A stretch of 45,852 nucleotides of DNA from Pseudomonadota bacterium (GTDB lineage Bacteria; Pseudomonadota; Alphaproteobacteria; Micropepsales; Micropepsaceae): contig JAFECP010000005.1 in NCBI GenBank assembly GCA_018242105.1, forward strand, positions 19,869 to 65,720. The letters run 5' to 3'. The notes beneath the pieces are model-generated. The model was not told the DNA's origin. It searched no databases and was given only the letters and a program-made list of their open reading frames with translations. Numbering within the stretch: position 1 is the first letter of the stretch; each line of letters opens with the position of its first letter. A program made the translations under genes and the position numbers. Of this stretch, positions 25,319 through 33,229 are shown in pieces.

Positions 25319-26142
25319 TTTTTCTTCTTCAACGCTCCTGGATAAATCTGCATGTGAACATTGCCTATCAAATAGATGATCGGTTTTACTTTCTGCGCTG
25401 GCACATCCGCCACGCGCGCCGGACAGACGACGCCCGCCGTGTCGCTCGGGTGATGCTTCGATTTCCGCGGTTCGCCCGGTTTCTTGTCCCGCGCGCACGG
25501 GTCAGTGAGTTTCTCGATACGGAAGCGGTCGGCGGAGAATGTGCCTTGCGGTCCCTGCCCCGTCACGCGGTGCGGGCCTGTGGCGATGCCTTTGGCCAGA
25601 TCGATATATGCGAGATCGGTATGAACCTCATAGCCCTGATCGGTAAACACCGCGATCGCGCCGCTGAGTTCCAATTGCCGCGCATCCGCATCCAGCACGC
25701 CATGTGGCGCAGTTGCATTCAGCCATTGGCCGTCCTTGAGGCTGAGATCCGCCTGCACGTTGGTCAGCGTCGCCTGACGAAGATTCTTCGGATTTTGCGT
25801 CGCTTTGTCCGCCGTGACGGTGAAAGGATTGCCTTCGCTATCGGTGCCGTGGAGCTTTGGTTCGGTCATCGCCAGATCGCCCGACACGATACCCATCTTC
25901 TCGAACGTCATGGCAATGCGTTGCGATTGCCGTGGAATAAGCGAGTAACCGATCACAAGGCCGACCAGCAGCAGCCCGGCCAGAAGCAGGCCACGGCGCA
26001 TGACATTGACGAAACGTGTATAGCGCTCCGCATCGTCGACCGTGGTGCGCGAACGGGCGCTCCAATCGAACTTGCCGCGCGCCGATGGCGTCTTGCCGAT
26101 CGGTTCGGCCACAGCGCCATTTCCGGTCCGCCGGTCCGCCAT
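25315..26142 (-). CDS. lptC: LPS export protein LptC
   Basis: LptC is the bitopic inner-membrane protein that passes LPS from LptBFG to LptA. The 275-residue product has a cytosolic lead of about 47 residues and a single helix RRGLLLAGLLLVGLVIGYSL (~residues 49-68). A periplasmic beta-rich domain follows, with TADKATQNPKNLRQATLTNV and GVLDADARQLELSGAIAVF. A Lys run ends the protein. The start overlaps the kdsD stop by one base (TAATG) and the stop overlaps lptA by 4 nt. Confidence 0.9.
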   Translation of the reverse strand: MADRRTGNGAVAEPIGKTPSARGKFDWSARSRTTVDDAERYTRFVNVMRRGLLLAGLLLVGLVIGYSLIPRQSQRIAMTFEKMGIVSGDLAMTEPKLHGTDSEGNPFTVTADKATQNPKNLRQATLTNVQADLSLKDGQWLNATAPHGVLDADARQLELSGAIAVFTDQGYEVHTDLAYIDLAKGIATGPHRVTGQGPQGTFSADRFRIEKLTDPCARDKKPGEPRKSKHHPSDTAGVVCPARVADVPAQKVKPIIYLIGNVHMQIYPGALKKKK

Positions 26143-27170
26143 TATTGAAGTCCCGCGCGCAAACAGTCGTGAACCGTCAAAAGCCCGACGGGCTTTTTCG
26201 ACTTGGTCTTTGGGTCCACGACGAACAGGCTGGTCACTTTCGCGGCGTTCATGAAAGACAACGCTTCCGCCGCGAGAAGGTCGGCACGGATGGTTTTCGG
26301 GTTAGCCGTCATCACTTCGCGTGCCTTGCGGTTCAGCAAATCGCGTTCGAGATGGCGGCGCACATCGCCGTCGGTAATTATGCCGACCAGCGCGCCCTTG
26401 CCATCGACGACGCCCGCCACACCGGCGAAGCCGAAAGCCGAGGCCATTTTCGCAATCACTTCGCGCATCGGCGCGTCGGGCCTGATCAGCGGCAGTTCCG
26501 TGTCCTTGTGCATGATGTCGGATACACGAATGAGCATGCGGCCCAACGAGCCGCCCGGATGGAAATCGCGATACTGATCGGCGGAGAACCCGCGGCGCTC
26601 CATCAGCGCAACCGCCAGCGCATCGCCGAGCACCAGCATCATCGTGGTGGAGGTCGTCGGCGCCATGCCCATCGGACAGGCCTCGCGGGCTTTGGGCAGG
26701 ATTAGCGGAACATCGGATGCACGCAGCAAGGTCGAATCGGCATTCACAGCCATGCCGATCAGCGGAATATGGAAACGCTTCGCATAGGTGATGATATCGC
26801 CCAGCTCCGCCGTTTCTCCACGATAGGAAAGCATCAGCAGCGCATCATCGCGCGTGAGCGCACCGAGATCGCCATGGCTTGCTTCGCCCGGGTGGATGAA
26901 TTGTGCGGGCGTGCCAGTGGAGGACAGTGTTGCCGCGATCTTGCGGGCGATGTGTCCGCTCTTGCCCATGCCACTGACAACGACGCGGCCCTTCACGCGA
27001 TAGAGAACACCCACCGCGCGGCTGAAATCGCCGTTGAGCGTATCGCCGAGCGCCCGGATGGCTTCGATCGCTGTATCGAATACCCGCCGCGCGGCAGCGG
27101 CATCCGTATTGCGCTCGCGCGGTTTGCGCGGAAGCACAGCAACAGCCGAAGCACGGTCAGGGGAACGCAT
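26142..27170 (-). CDS. kdsD: Arabinose-5-phosphate isomerase (KpsF/GutQ family)
   Basis: KdsD makes D-arabinose 5-phosphate for the Kdo sugar of LPS, which suits its place before the lpt genes. The 342-residue protein has a SIS domain (~residues 50-190) with VVVSGMGKSGHIARKIAATL, STGTPAQFIHPGEASHGDLG and CPMGMAPTTSTTMML. Two CBS domains follow (~residues 220-340), ending KPVGLLTVHDCLRAGLQ. ATG 27170 has AGGAC upstream. The open frame runs further upstream to 27317 without family resemblance. The 181-nt gap from rnd may carry a promoter. Confidence 0.93.
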   Translation of the reverse strand: MRSPDRASAVAVLPRKPRERNTDAAAARRVFDTAIEAIRALGDTLNGDFSRAVGVLYRVKGRVVVSGMGKSGHIARKIAATLSSTGTPAQFIHPGEASHGDLGALTRDDALLMLSYRGETAELGDIITYAKRFHIPLIGMAVNADSTLLRASDVPLILPKAREACPMGMAPTTSTTMMLVLGDALAVALMERRGFSADQYRDFHPGGSLGRMLIRVSDIMHKDTELPLIRPDAPMREVIAKMASAFGFAGVAGVVDGKGALVGIITDGDVRRHLERDLLNRKAREVMTANPKTIRADLLAAEALSFMNAAKVTSLFVVDPKTKSKKPVGLLTVHDCLRAGLQ

Positions 27171-27351
27171 CGAATGTCCTATCCAGACTGGTCCAACGGT
27201 TCGCGCCCCGAAACCGCTTCTCATCATTGCCATCCGCCGCAAAGCTCGGGCAACGCGAAATTCATGCCAGATGTAGACCAAATTATGGGGGCTGGCGGAA
27301 GGCCCTTCAAGCCGCACCCATATCAGCTATTAAATCAGGGAAACCAAGGTG

Positions 27352-27963
27352 TTAATGGGCGAAGATGTCCACCTCAGACCAGCCTGCCAGGTCCAGTTCC
27401 GCTCGCACCGGCAGGAAGTCGAAACAGGCCTTGGCCAGTCCCGTTCGGCCCTCACGCGCCAGCATGCCGTCCAGCACGTCCTTCAGGCGATGCAGGTAGG
27501 CGACATCGTTGGCGGCATAGGCTAGCTGCTTCTCGGTGAGTTCCGGTGCGCCCCAATCGGAGCTTTGCTGTTCCTTCGACAGATCGGTGCCGAGCAATTC
27601 GCGAACGATGTCTTTCAAACCGTGCTTGTCAGTATAGGTGCGCACAAGTTTGGAGGCGATCTTGGTGCAATAGATCGGTGCCGTGATGACGCCGAGATAG
27701 CGGCGGAACATCGCCACATCGAACCGCGCATAGTGAAACAGCTTGATCACCGCACGATTGTTCAACAGCTTCTTCAAATTCGGCGCATCGTAGTTGCCGT
27801 CTGTGAACTGCACCATGTGGGCGATGCCGTCGCCCGAAGAAAGCTGCACAAGGCAAAGCCGGTCGCGGACGGGATTAAGGCCCAGTGTCTCGCTGTCGAT
27901 GGCCACGATGGGGCCGAGATCCAGCCCGTCCGGCAGATCGTTCTTGTAGAGCTTTGTTTTCAT
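27352..27963 (-). CDS. rnd: Ribonuclease D-type 3'-5' exonuclease
   Basis: This 203-residue protein carries only the DEDD exonuclease domain. Its motifs are IVAIDSETLGLNP (Asp and Glu of Exo I), KLFHYARFDVAMF (Exo II) and QLAYAANDVAYLHRLKD (Exo III with Tyr). The HRDC domains of E. coli RNase D are absent, as is common for short alphaproteobacterial versions. It probably trims tRNA or other structured RNA 3' ends. It precedes kdsD by 181 nt on the same strand. Confidence 0.9.
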   Translation of the reverse strand: MKTKLYKNDLPDGLDLGPIVAIDSETLGLNPVRDRLCLVQLSSGDGIAHMVQFTDGNYDAPNLKKLLNNRAVIKLFHYARFDVAMFRRYLGVITAPIYCTKIASKLVRTYTDKHGLKDIVRELLGTDLSKEQQSSDWGAPELTEKQLAYAANDVAYLHRLKDVLDGMLAREGRTGLAKACFDFLPVRAELDLAGWSEVDIFAH

Positions 27964-28111
27964 GGCCGTCCTTTGCGATGCCCGAACCTATTGGCATACC
28001 TCCGTTTTTTCAACCGGAAGCAGCGGAGTCACCGGCCTGGTCAACCGGCCAGCGCCATCGCAGAGCCCGTCTCGATATGCCAGTGTTCGCCCACAAAAGG
28101 GGGATTTGGGG

Positions 28112-29569
28112 ATGGACCATGAAGGCGTGACGCGAAGGGCCTTGGCTCCGCTGCTGGCCGGCGCCGCGCTTGCGACAACCGCGGCCTGCGGGCCGCAAAA
28201 CACGAGCGGCAAACAGCCGTCATCGCGACGGTTTCCATCCGATTTCAAATGGGGCGCCGCGACTTCGGCATTCCAGATCGAAGGTTCGCTCGATGCCGAT
28301 GGACGCGGCCAGAGCATCTGGGATGTCTTCCAGAAAAATCCCAAGAACATCATCGATCATTCCACCGCCGACGTAGCGTGCGACTCTTATCGCCGTTATG
28401 CCGACGATGTCGCGCTCCTCGCCGGCGCGAATATGTCGGCCTATCGCTTCTCGATTTCCTGGACACGCATATTGCCGGATGGCGCGGGGGCGGTGAATGA
28501 CAAAGGGCTCGACTACTACAGCCGCCTGACCGATGCGCTGTTGGAAAAGAAGATCGCCCCCTACGCCACCCTTTTCCACTGGGATTTGCCGCAAGCACTT
28601 TATCTGAAAGGCGGATGGGCAAACCGCGATACCGCCAAACGCCTCGCCGATTACAGCGCAGTGATCGCGGACAAGCTTGGCGACCGCATCAAGAATTTCA
28701 TCATCCTCAACGAAGCGGCGGTGCACACCGTTGTCGGTCATCTTCTCGGCACGCAGGCGCCGGGATTGAAGGACGCAAATCTGCTCGGCCCCGTCACCCA
28801 TCACCAGAATCTCGGACAAGGCCTGGCGATACAGGCGATGCGTGCGCATCGCAAAGATCTGCACATTGGAACGACGATGGCGCTGATGCCCGTGCGCTCC
28901 GCTGGACCGTGGTGGGATCTGAAAGACCTGCTTCCGGCGAAAGCCTTCGATGCGGTGTGGAACGGTGCCTATCTCGATCCGCTTCTGATCGGCAGTTATC
29001 CCTTTGCTGCGCGCCAATTCGTCGACTCCGTGGTGAAGGATGGCGACATGGCGATTACCCGGCAGCCGATCGATTTCCTTGGCGTGAACTACTACTCGCC
29101 CAGCTACATCAAATTCGACAAGACCAACCCCAGCTATATTGGCCCCGCATTGCCGCCAAAGGGTGTGCCGCTGGATGCGTTCGGCCGCGAGATCGATCCG
29201 TCGGGCCTCGGCGAAGTACTCACGCGCCTGCGCGAGGATTATGGCAATCCTGTTATCTACGTGACGGAAAACGGATGTTCGGATCCGCTCGGCACGGGCG
29301 AAGCGCTGCTCGACGACCCATTCCGCATCGACTATCTGCGCCAGCACATGGAAGTGACGAAACTCGCCATGGAGAACGGTTCGCCCATCTGCGGCTATTT
29401 CGTCTGGTCGCTGGTGGATAATTGGGAATGGGATTCCGGCTTCACCTCCAAATTCGGGATGGTCGCCATGAACCGCACCACCGGCGTGCGCGCCACCAAA
29501 GCCTCCTACAGATGGATGGCGGCGCTCGCTAAGTCCGGTCTGCTGCCCGCGGAGACGCGCAGCGTATGA
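28112..29569 (+). CDS. GH1 beta-glucosidase, predicted Tat lipoprotein
   Basis: This 485-residue glycoside hydrolase family 1 enzyme cleaves beta-glucosides. The N-terminus has a twin-arginine motif (TRRALAPLLAG) and a lipobox ending LATTAAC, with Cys26 as the lipidation site. That is uncommon for GH1, which is usually cytosolic. The acid/base Glu201 is in FIILNEAAVHT, where Pro of the usual NEP is replaced by Ala. The nucleophile Glu386 is in YVTENG. The glycone-site residues FQIEG (Gln55), LFHWDLP (His156) and NWEW (Glu439) are present. ATG 28112 has a G-rich ribosome site. The PhyH gene overlaps its stop by 4 nt. Confidence 0.9.
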   Translation: MDHEGVTRRALAPLLAGAALATTAACGPQNTSGKQPSSRRFPSDFKWGAATSAFQIEGSLDADGRGQSIWDVFQKNPKNIIDHSTADVACDSYRRYADDVALLAGANMSAYRFSISWTRILPDGAGAVNDKGLDYYSRLTDALLEKKIAPYATLFHWDLPQALYLKGGWANRDTAKRLADYSAVIADKLGDRIKNFIILNEAAVHTVVGHLLGTQAPGLKDANLLGPVTHHQNLGQGLAIQAMRAHRKDLHIGTTMALMPVRSAGPWWDLKDLLPAKAFDAVWNGAYLDPLLIGSYPFAARQFVDSVVKDGDMAITRQPIDFLGVNYYSPSYIKFDKTNPSYIGPALPPKGVPLDAFGREIDPSGLGEVLTRLREDYGNPVIYVTENGCSDPLGTGEALLDDPFRIDYLRQHMEVTKLAMENGSPICGYFVWSLVDNWEWDSGFTSKFGMVAMNRTTGVRATKASYRWMAALAKSGLLPAETRSV

Positions 29570-30375
29570 CCGCAGCGCCATCGCAGCAGCAGATCGAAGC
29601 CTTCCAGCGCGACGGCGCGGTCTGCCTGCGCGGCGTTCTGAATGCCAACGCCGTTGCGCGCCTGCGCGATGGTATCGACGCCAATCTGCGCGCGCCCAGC
29701 CCGCGCGCGAAAATTGCCAGCACCAACGGCGACCCCGGCCTGTTCGTGGAAGATTTCTGCAACTGGCGGGAAAACGATGCCTATCGCGACTTCATCTTCA
29801 CATCCGGACTCGGCGAAATCGCCGCGCGGCTGATGCAGAGCAAAACGGCGCGTCTCTATCACGATCACATGCTGACAAAGGAGCCGGGCACGGTACAGCG
29901 CACGCCGTGGCATCAGGATCAGCCCTACTACAACATCGACGGTGCGATGAATGTGAGCTTCTGGATTCCCGTCGATCCGGTGAGCCGCGCCTCCACGCTG
30001 GAATTCGTCGCCGGTTCGCATCGCGGGCCGTGGCTCATGCCGCGCACCTTCCGGGACAATCAGGCGAAATGGTTTCCCGAAGGCAGCCTCGCCGATCTTC
30101 CCGATGTCGAAGCGGATCGCGCCGCGCACAACATCATCGGCTGGGCGCTGGAGCCGGGCGACCTCGTCGCCTTCCATATGCTGACGCTGCACGGATCGGC
30201 GGGCGTTCAGCCCGGCACGCGGCGGCGGGTCTTCTCATTGCGCGTTCTGGGCGACGACATCACCCACGCGCCACGGCATTGGGCGACATCGCCGGAATTT
30301 CCGGGCCTCGCGGACGATCTGCCGCCCGGCGCGGCGATGGATCATCCGCTGTTTCCCCTCCTCTGGCCCGGCTAG
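29566..30375 (+). CDS. Phytanoyl-CoA dioxygenase (PhyH) family protein
   Basis: This 269-residue Fe(II)/2-oxoglutarate oxygenase has the iron triad His116 and Asp118 (PWHQDQPYYN) and His209 (MLTLHGSAG). An Arg-rich strand (GTRRRVFSLR) likely binds 2-oxoglutarate. It is not a lipid-chain enzyme by default, as PhyH proteins act on many metabolites. Overlap with the beta-glucosidase (ATGA) suggests joint use, for example modifying a released aglycone, but that is inference. Its stop and the convergent DUF2189 stop share the same CTAG at 30372-30375. Confidence 0.87.
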   Translation: MTAAPSQQQIEAFQRDGAVCLRGVLNANAVARLRDGIDANLRAPSPRAKIASTNGDPGLFVEDFCNWRENDAYRDFIFTSGLGEIAARLMQSKTARLYHDHMLTKEPGTVQRTPWHQDQPYYNIDGAMNVSFWIPVDPVSRASTLEFVAGSHRGPWLMPRTFRDNQAKWFPEGSLADLPDVEADRAAHNIIGWALEPGDLVAFHMLTLHGSAGVQPGTRRRVFSLRVLGDDITHAPRHWATSPEFPGLADDLPPGAAMDHPLFPLLWPG

Positions 30376-31241
30376 CGCGCCACCAGCTTGCGGTAGAGAT
30401 GCCATGTCGCGTGGCCCAGGATCGGCACCACCGCGACAAGCCCGATGAAGAGCGGGATCGAGCCAAGCACCAGACTGGCCGCCACGATCAATCCCCACGC
30501 CGCCATCGGGCCGGGATTTTCCTTCACCGCGCGGATCGAGGTCCGGATCGCCGTATCCAGTCCCACATCGCGATCGATCAGCAACGGGAACGAGACGACG
30601 CTGATCGCCATGGCGAGCAATGCAAACAGGAAGCCGACGCCAACGCCGGCGACGATCAATGTCCAGCCTTGCGATGTCGCGAACACATCGCGGGCGAAAG
30701 CGCCGATGGATACCGGTTCGGCCGGGCCGAGCGTCAGCGCATAGATTCCCCACGCCGCGGCCAGCCACACCAGGAACAACATCACCAGAATGACGCCCAG
30801 CGCGATGATGCCACCGATGGCCGGCGCTTTGAACACATCGAAGGCGTTGGACCATTCCACTTCGGCGCCCTGCTCGCGCCTGCGGCTCATTTCATAGAGG
30901 CCGATGGCGGCGAAGGGGCCGACGATCGCGAAGCCGGAGGCCAGCGGGAACAGCAGCGGCACCAGATCGGAACCGAACGCGGCGCGCGCGAGCACGAGCC
31001 CGACGGCGGCGTAGATAATGCCAACGAACAGCACGTCGCTGCGATAGGCTTCGAAATCGTCGAAGCCCTTGGCGAGGGATTCGCGCACGTCGGCGATGGT
31101 GATCTTGCGCACGGCGGGGATGGGCGAATGCGCCGTGTCCGCCATGTGGTCGAGCGTGCGATGCGCGGATGCGATGGCGTGGCCTGCATTGACGATCTGC
31201 TCGCCGGTCCATTCGATGGGATTGCGGATGGTGTGAGGCAT
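30372..31241 (-). CDS. DUF2189 integral membrane protein
   Basis: This 289-residue protein has about six membrane helices. The soluble lead contains RKITIADVRESLAKGFDDFE, the entry segment of the DUF2189 family. Conserved polar spots such as GPFAAIGLYEMSRRREQG and FPLLIDRDVGLDTAIRTS link the helices. The function is unknown. It is convergent with the PhyH gene, and the two stops share four bases. The upstream 31242-31400 interval holds no gene. Confidence 0.85.
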   Translation of the reverse strand: MPHTIRNPIEWTGEQIVNAGHAIASAHRTLDHMADTAHSPIPAVRKITIADVRESLAKGFDDFEAYRSDVLFVGIIYAAVGLVLARAAFGSDLVPLLFPLASGFAIVGPFAAIGLYEMSRRREQGAEVEWSNAFDVFKAPAIGGIIALGVILVMLFLVWLAAAWGIYALTLGPAEPVSIGAFARDVFATSQGWTLIVAGVGVGFLFALLAMAISVVSFPLLIDRDVGLDTAIRTSIRAVKENPGPMAAWGLIVAASLVLGSIPLFIGLVAVVPILGHATWHLYRKLVAR

Positions 31242-31400
31242 GTTTCTTCCTCCCGAGGCGTTTTGGGCTGGGGGAAGCGGCTGGCGGTCAACCTGGCCGT
31301 CGGTCGCGTGTCCCGCAACCTTGCTGTCGCAGGACTATACGCCTTTCGGGCGCCCGGATCACCTCGCGCAACGGGCGAAGGCTCACGGGAAACAACCGGT

Positions 31401-31429
31401 TTGACTTCGCTTTTGGCGCCACCTAAACA
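31401..31429 (+). promoter_or_regulatory. Sigma-70-type promoter of tRNA-Leu
   Basis: TTGACT at 31401-31406 and TAAACA at 31424-31429 are separated by 17 bp. The tRNA begins 21 nt after the -10. Confidence 0.6.
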
Positions 31430-31450
31430 TCGCGCCCTCAAAAGCTGTCG

Positions 31451-31535
<85 letters not shown>

Positions 31536-31560
31536 CCCTACGCTCCTAAGGAGCTTCGGG
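31536..31560. repeat. 25-bp imperfect palindrome directly after tRNA-Leu
   Basis: The unit CCCTACGCTCC-TAA-GGAGCTTCGGG begins at the base after the encoded CCA. It differs from the copy near tRNA-Ala (12122-12146) at two bases, both in the loop region. Confidence 0.7.
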
Positions 31561-31577
31561 TGGCAGGCCAGTCTTTG

Positions 31578-31857
31578 CGCCCGCCCAAAAGAAAAGCCCC
31601 ATAGAATCCGCGCCGCTTTCGCGGGCGCGCCCCATGAGGCCTTTCGGTGCCCAGCTACGCAGCAAGCCCTAGGATGGCCGTCTTCCAGGCCAACCAGTGA
31701 GCGCCTTCGCTCCAACCTCCCCGGTTTGCATGCGGAAACCGGATCGAGCCATCGCCGGCCTGCCGATCTCCGCGCGGGGTGCCGCAAGCGCCCCCTTACC
31801 TGTCTGTCCCTGCGATCATCAGAGCTTCACGGCTGTTTATCTCCCGTCCATTACCCG
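31578..31857 (-). ncRNA. Candidate SOS-controlled non-coding transcript
   Basis: A LexA-boxed promoter at 31912-31861 points into this region, but no credible reading frame follows; the first ATG (31851) gives four residues. Several strong stems are present: GGGGTGC/GCGCCCC around 31778-31796, CCGGTTT/AAACCGG at 31722-31742, GAGCG/CGCTC around 31700, and CCGC-GAAA-GCGG near 31615-31628. A T-rich stretch (minus strand CTTTTCTTTT, near 31590) could end it. It does not match tmRNA, RNase P, SRP or 6S RNA as I know them. It could also be degraded DNA. Confidence 0.25.
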
Positions 31858-31860
31858 ATT

Positions 31861-31912
31861 GAACATATAGAGAACAGATAGGACTAATGCAAGCCTTATT
31901 AGGAAAAATTTT
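31861..31912 (-). promoter_or_regulatory. Orphan LexA-boxed promoter (paralogue of 2335-2386)
   Basis: Read on the minus strand, it has TTGCAT (31892-31887), a 17-bp spacer and TATATG (31869-31864). The LexA box GTTC-N7-GTTC overlaps the -10 (31875-31861). It aligns without gaps to 2335-2386 over 52 bp with 42 identities by my count. Similarity stops at the end of the box. It faces away from the toxin-antitoxin genes. Confidence 0.7.
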
Positions 31913-31932
31913 CAGAGGCGCTTCGAATTCCA

Positions 31933-31961
31933 TTGTAGTGACGATGTCAATACGCCAATAT
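31933..31961 (+). promoter_or_regulatory. Toxin-antitoxin promoter with internal operator
   Basis: TTGTAG (31933-31938) and CAATAT (31956-31961) are 17 bp apart. The spacer holds the inverted repeat GTAgTGACgatGTCAaTAC at 31935-31953, well placed for autorepression by the antitoxin. The start near 31968 would exclude the earlier in-frame ATG at 31960. Confidence 0.5.
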
Positions 31962-31983
31962 GGCAAGCCCGGAGGAGACAACG

Positions 31984-32262
31984 ATGGCCAGCCCGGTCCG
32001 CAAAGACGATGTGATTCAGATTCGCGCATCCGCCGAAACCAAGGCGATGCTGAACCGCGCGGCGGCGCTGCGCGGCCAAAAGCTGTCGGAGTTCATGCTG
32101 GACAGCGCGCGGCGTCAGGCGGAGGAAGCCATTCTCGATCAGCGCGTTTTCTTCCTGGACGAGAAGGCCCATGCCGCCTTCGTGGAAATGCTGGATGCGC
32201 CTGCCAAACCGAACAAAGCGCTGAAGGCGCTCATGACACGCAAGCCAGCGTGGCACCGCTGA
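31984..32262 (+). CDS. DUF1778 (TacA-like) antitoxin
   Basis: This 92-residue protein has a ribbon-helix-helix lead (VIQIRASAETKAMLNRAAAL) and the DUF1778 segment GQKLSEFMLDSARRQAEEAI. The C-terminal part ending FLDEKAHAAFVEMLDAP is the toxin-neutralising region of TacA-type antitoxins. Such proteins bind their own promoter with the toxin. ATG 31984 has GGAGGAG upstream and lies 10 nt before the toxin gene, the usual order. An operator-like repeat precedes it. Confidence 0.88.
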   Translation: MASPVRKDDVIQIRASAETKAMLNRAAALRGQKLSEFMLDSARRQAEEAILDQRVFFLDEKAHAAFVEMLDAPAKPNKALKALMTRKPAWHR

Positions 32263-32272
32263 CGCTCCCGGC

Positions 32273-32782
32273 ATGTCCACCGTCATTCTTCCGCCGGAAC
32301 GATTGACCGCGCGGCACGACACATCCGGATTTTCCAACGGAAAGCATCCTTTGCTGGATGCCTGGCTGAAAGAGCGGGCGCTGGAGAGCGAAGGCCTTTC
32401 CGCCCGCACCTATGTGATCTGCACCGCGCTTGCGCAGGTCGTCGGCTATTATGCGATTTCGACCGCGATGGAAGAACGGCATGCGCTGCCGACGGCGAGG
32501 CTCCGCCGCAACCTGCCCCATCAGGTGCCGCTTCTGCTGATCGGACGGCTGGCGCTGGACGTTTCCGTGCAGGGCCGCGGATTGGGGGCCGATCTTCTGG
32601 CCGACGCGGTGCGGCGCTGTTGCGCGGCATCCGAGATCGCCGGAGCGCGCGCGATCATCGCCCATGCGATCGACGATGAAGCGGCGCGCTTTTATCGGCA
32701 TCACGGCTTTGTCCCCTCGCCGCTGGGCGAGCACATCATGCTGCTGCCGATGGAAATGGCGAGGAAAGCGCTGACAGAGTAA
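32273..32782 (+). CDS. GNAT-family toxin (TacT-like acetyltransferase)
   Basis: This 169-residue GNAT protein has the acetyl-CoA loop LALDVSVQGRGLGADLLADA (V-x-x-Q-x-x-G-x-G). The ending AARFYRHHGFVPSP is typical of TacT and AtaT toxins, which acetylate the amino acid on charged tRNAs and stop translation. YYAISTAMEE and PHQVPLLLIGRLALD fit the same family. The partner DUF1778 antitoxin is 10 nt upstream. No Shine-Dalgarno is seen, suggesting low or coupled translation. The exact tRNA target cannot be read from sequence. Confidence 0.87.
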   Translation: MSTVILPPERLTARHDTSGFSNGKHPLLDAWLKERALESEGLSARTYVICTALAQVVGYYAISTAMEERHALPTARLRRNLPHQVPLLLIGRLALDVSVQGRGLGADLLADAVRRCCAASEIAGARAIIAHAIDDEAARFYRHHGFVPSPLGEHIMLLPMEMARKALTE

Positions 32783-32814
32783 CCTCTGACAGAGAACAAA
32801 AAAGCAAATCCATC

Positions 32815-33126
32815 TTACTCGCACAGACAATCATATCGCGTGGAAGAGACTTCTTTGCCGCCCCATGGCACGACGCAGACGTGGGACCAATCGGGCGCCA
32901 AATTGTAGCCGGGCCTCATTCCTTCGCCGTTCTGGTCGGCACGGCAAACGGAGAACGGATTGCCATTCACATATCGGCCGCTTCTGACCGCGCGCATGCC
33001 TTCGGTTCTGCAGGTGGCTTCGCACCGCTCATTTCTCGATGGAATCCATGTGGCGCCCCAAGCTTGCGTGAACGCAGGCAGAGAAGCGGCGATCAAAGCT
33101 GAAGCAAAGAATATCCGTGTCTTCAT
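32815..33126 (-). CDS. Secreted Cys-rich protein with DM9-like segment
   Basis: This 103-residue protein has a Sec signal peptide (MKTRIFFASALIAASLPAF, cleavage near TQA). The mature part of about 80 residues has six Cys, probably three disulfides (RCEATC, SVC, HVC, DCLC). The stretch NPFSVCRADQNGEGMRPGYN followed by CVVPWGGKEVSS resembles the DM9/DUF3421 lectin repeat (G-x-x-x-PGK ... C-Y-VPWGGKE). The match is by eye only and would be half of a usual DM9 pair. ATG 33126 has GGGGGG upstream and starts the signal peptide. It is convergent with the toxin gene, 32 nt apart. Confidence 0.55.
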   Translation of the reverse strand: MKTRIFFASALIAASLPAFTQAWGATWIPSRNERCEATCRTEGMRAVRSGRYVNGNPFSVCRADQNGEGMRPGYNLAPDWSHVCVVPWGGKEVSSTRYDCLCE

Positions 33127-33229
33127 AGTCCCCCCGTCAATGGGGAAAGAATATAGGGGCCGAATATCTGTCGCCACAATTATGTGCAGCCGGGGAATAT
33201 GTGCCGCCGCATTTCCAGTAATTTTCCGG

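Noticed and set aside
31578-31857. 6S RNA, tmRNA, SRP or RNase P RNA
   Set aside because: None of the conserved core sequences I know for these RNAs is present on either strand.
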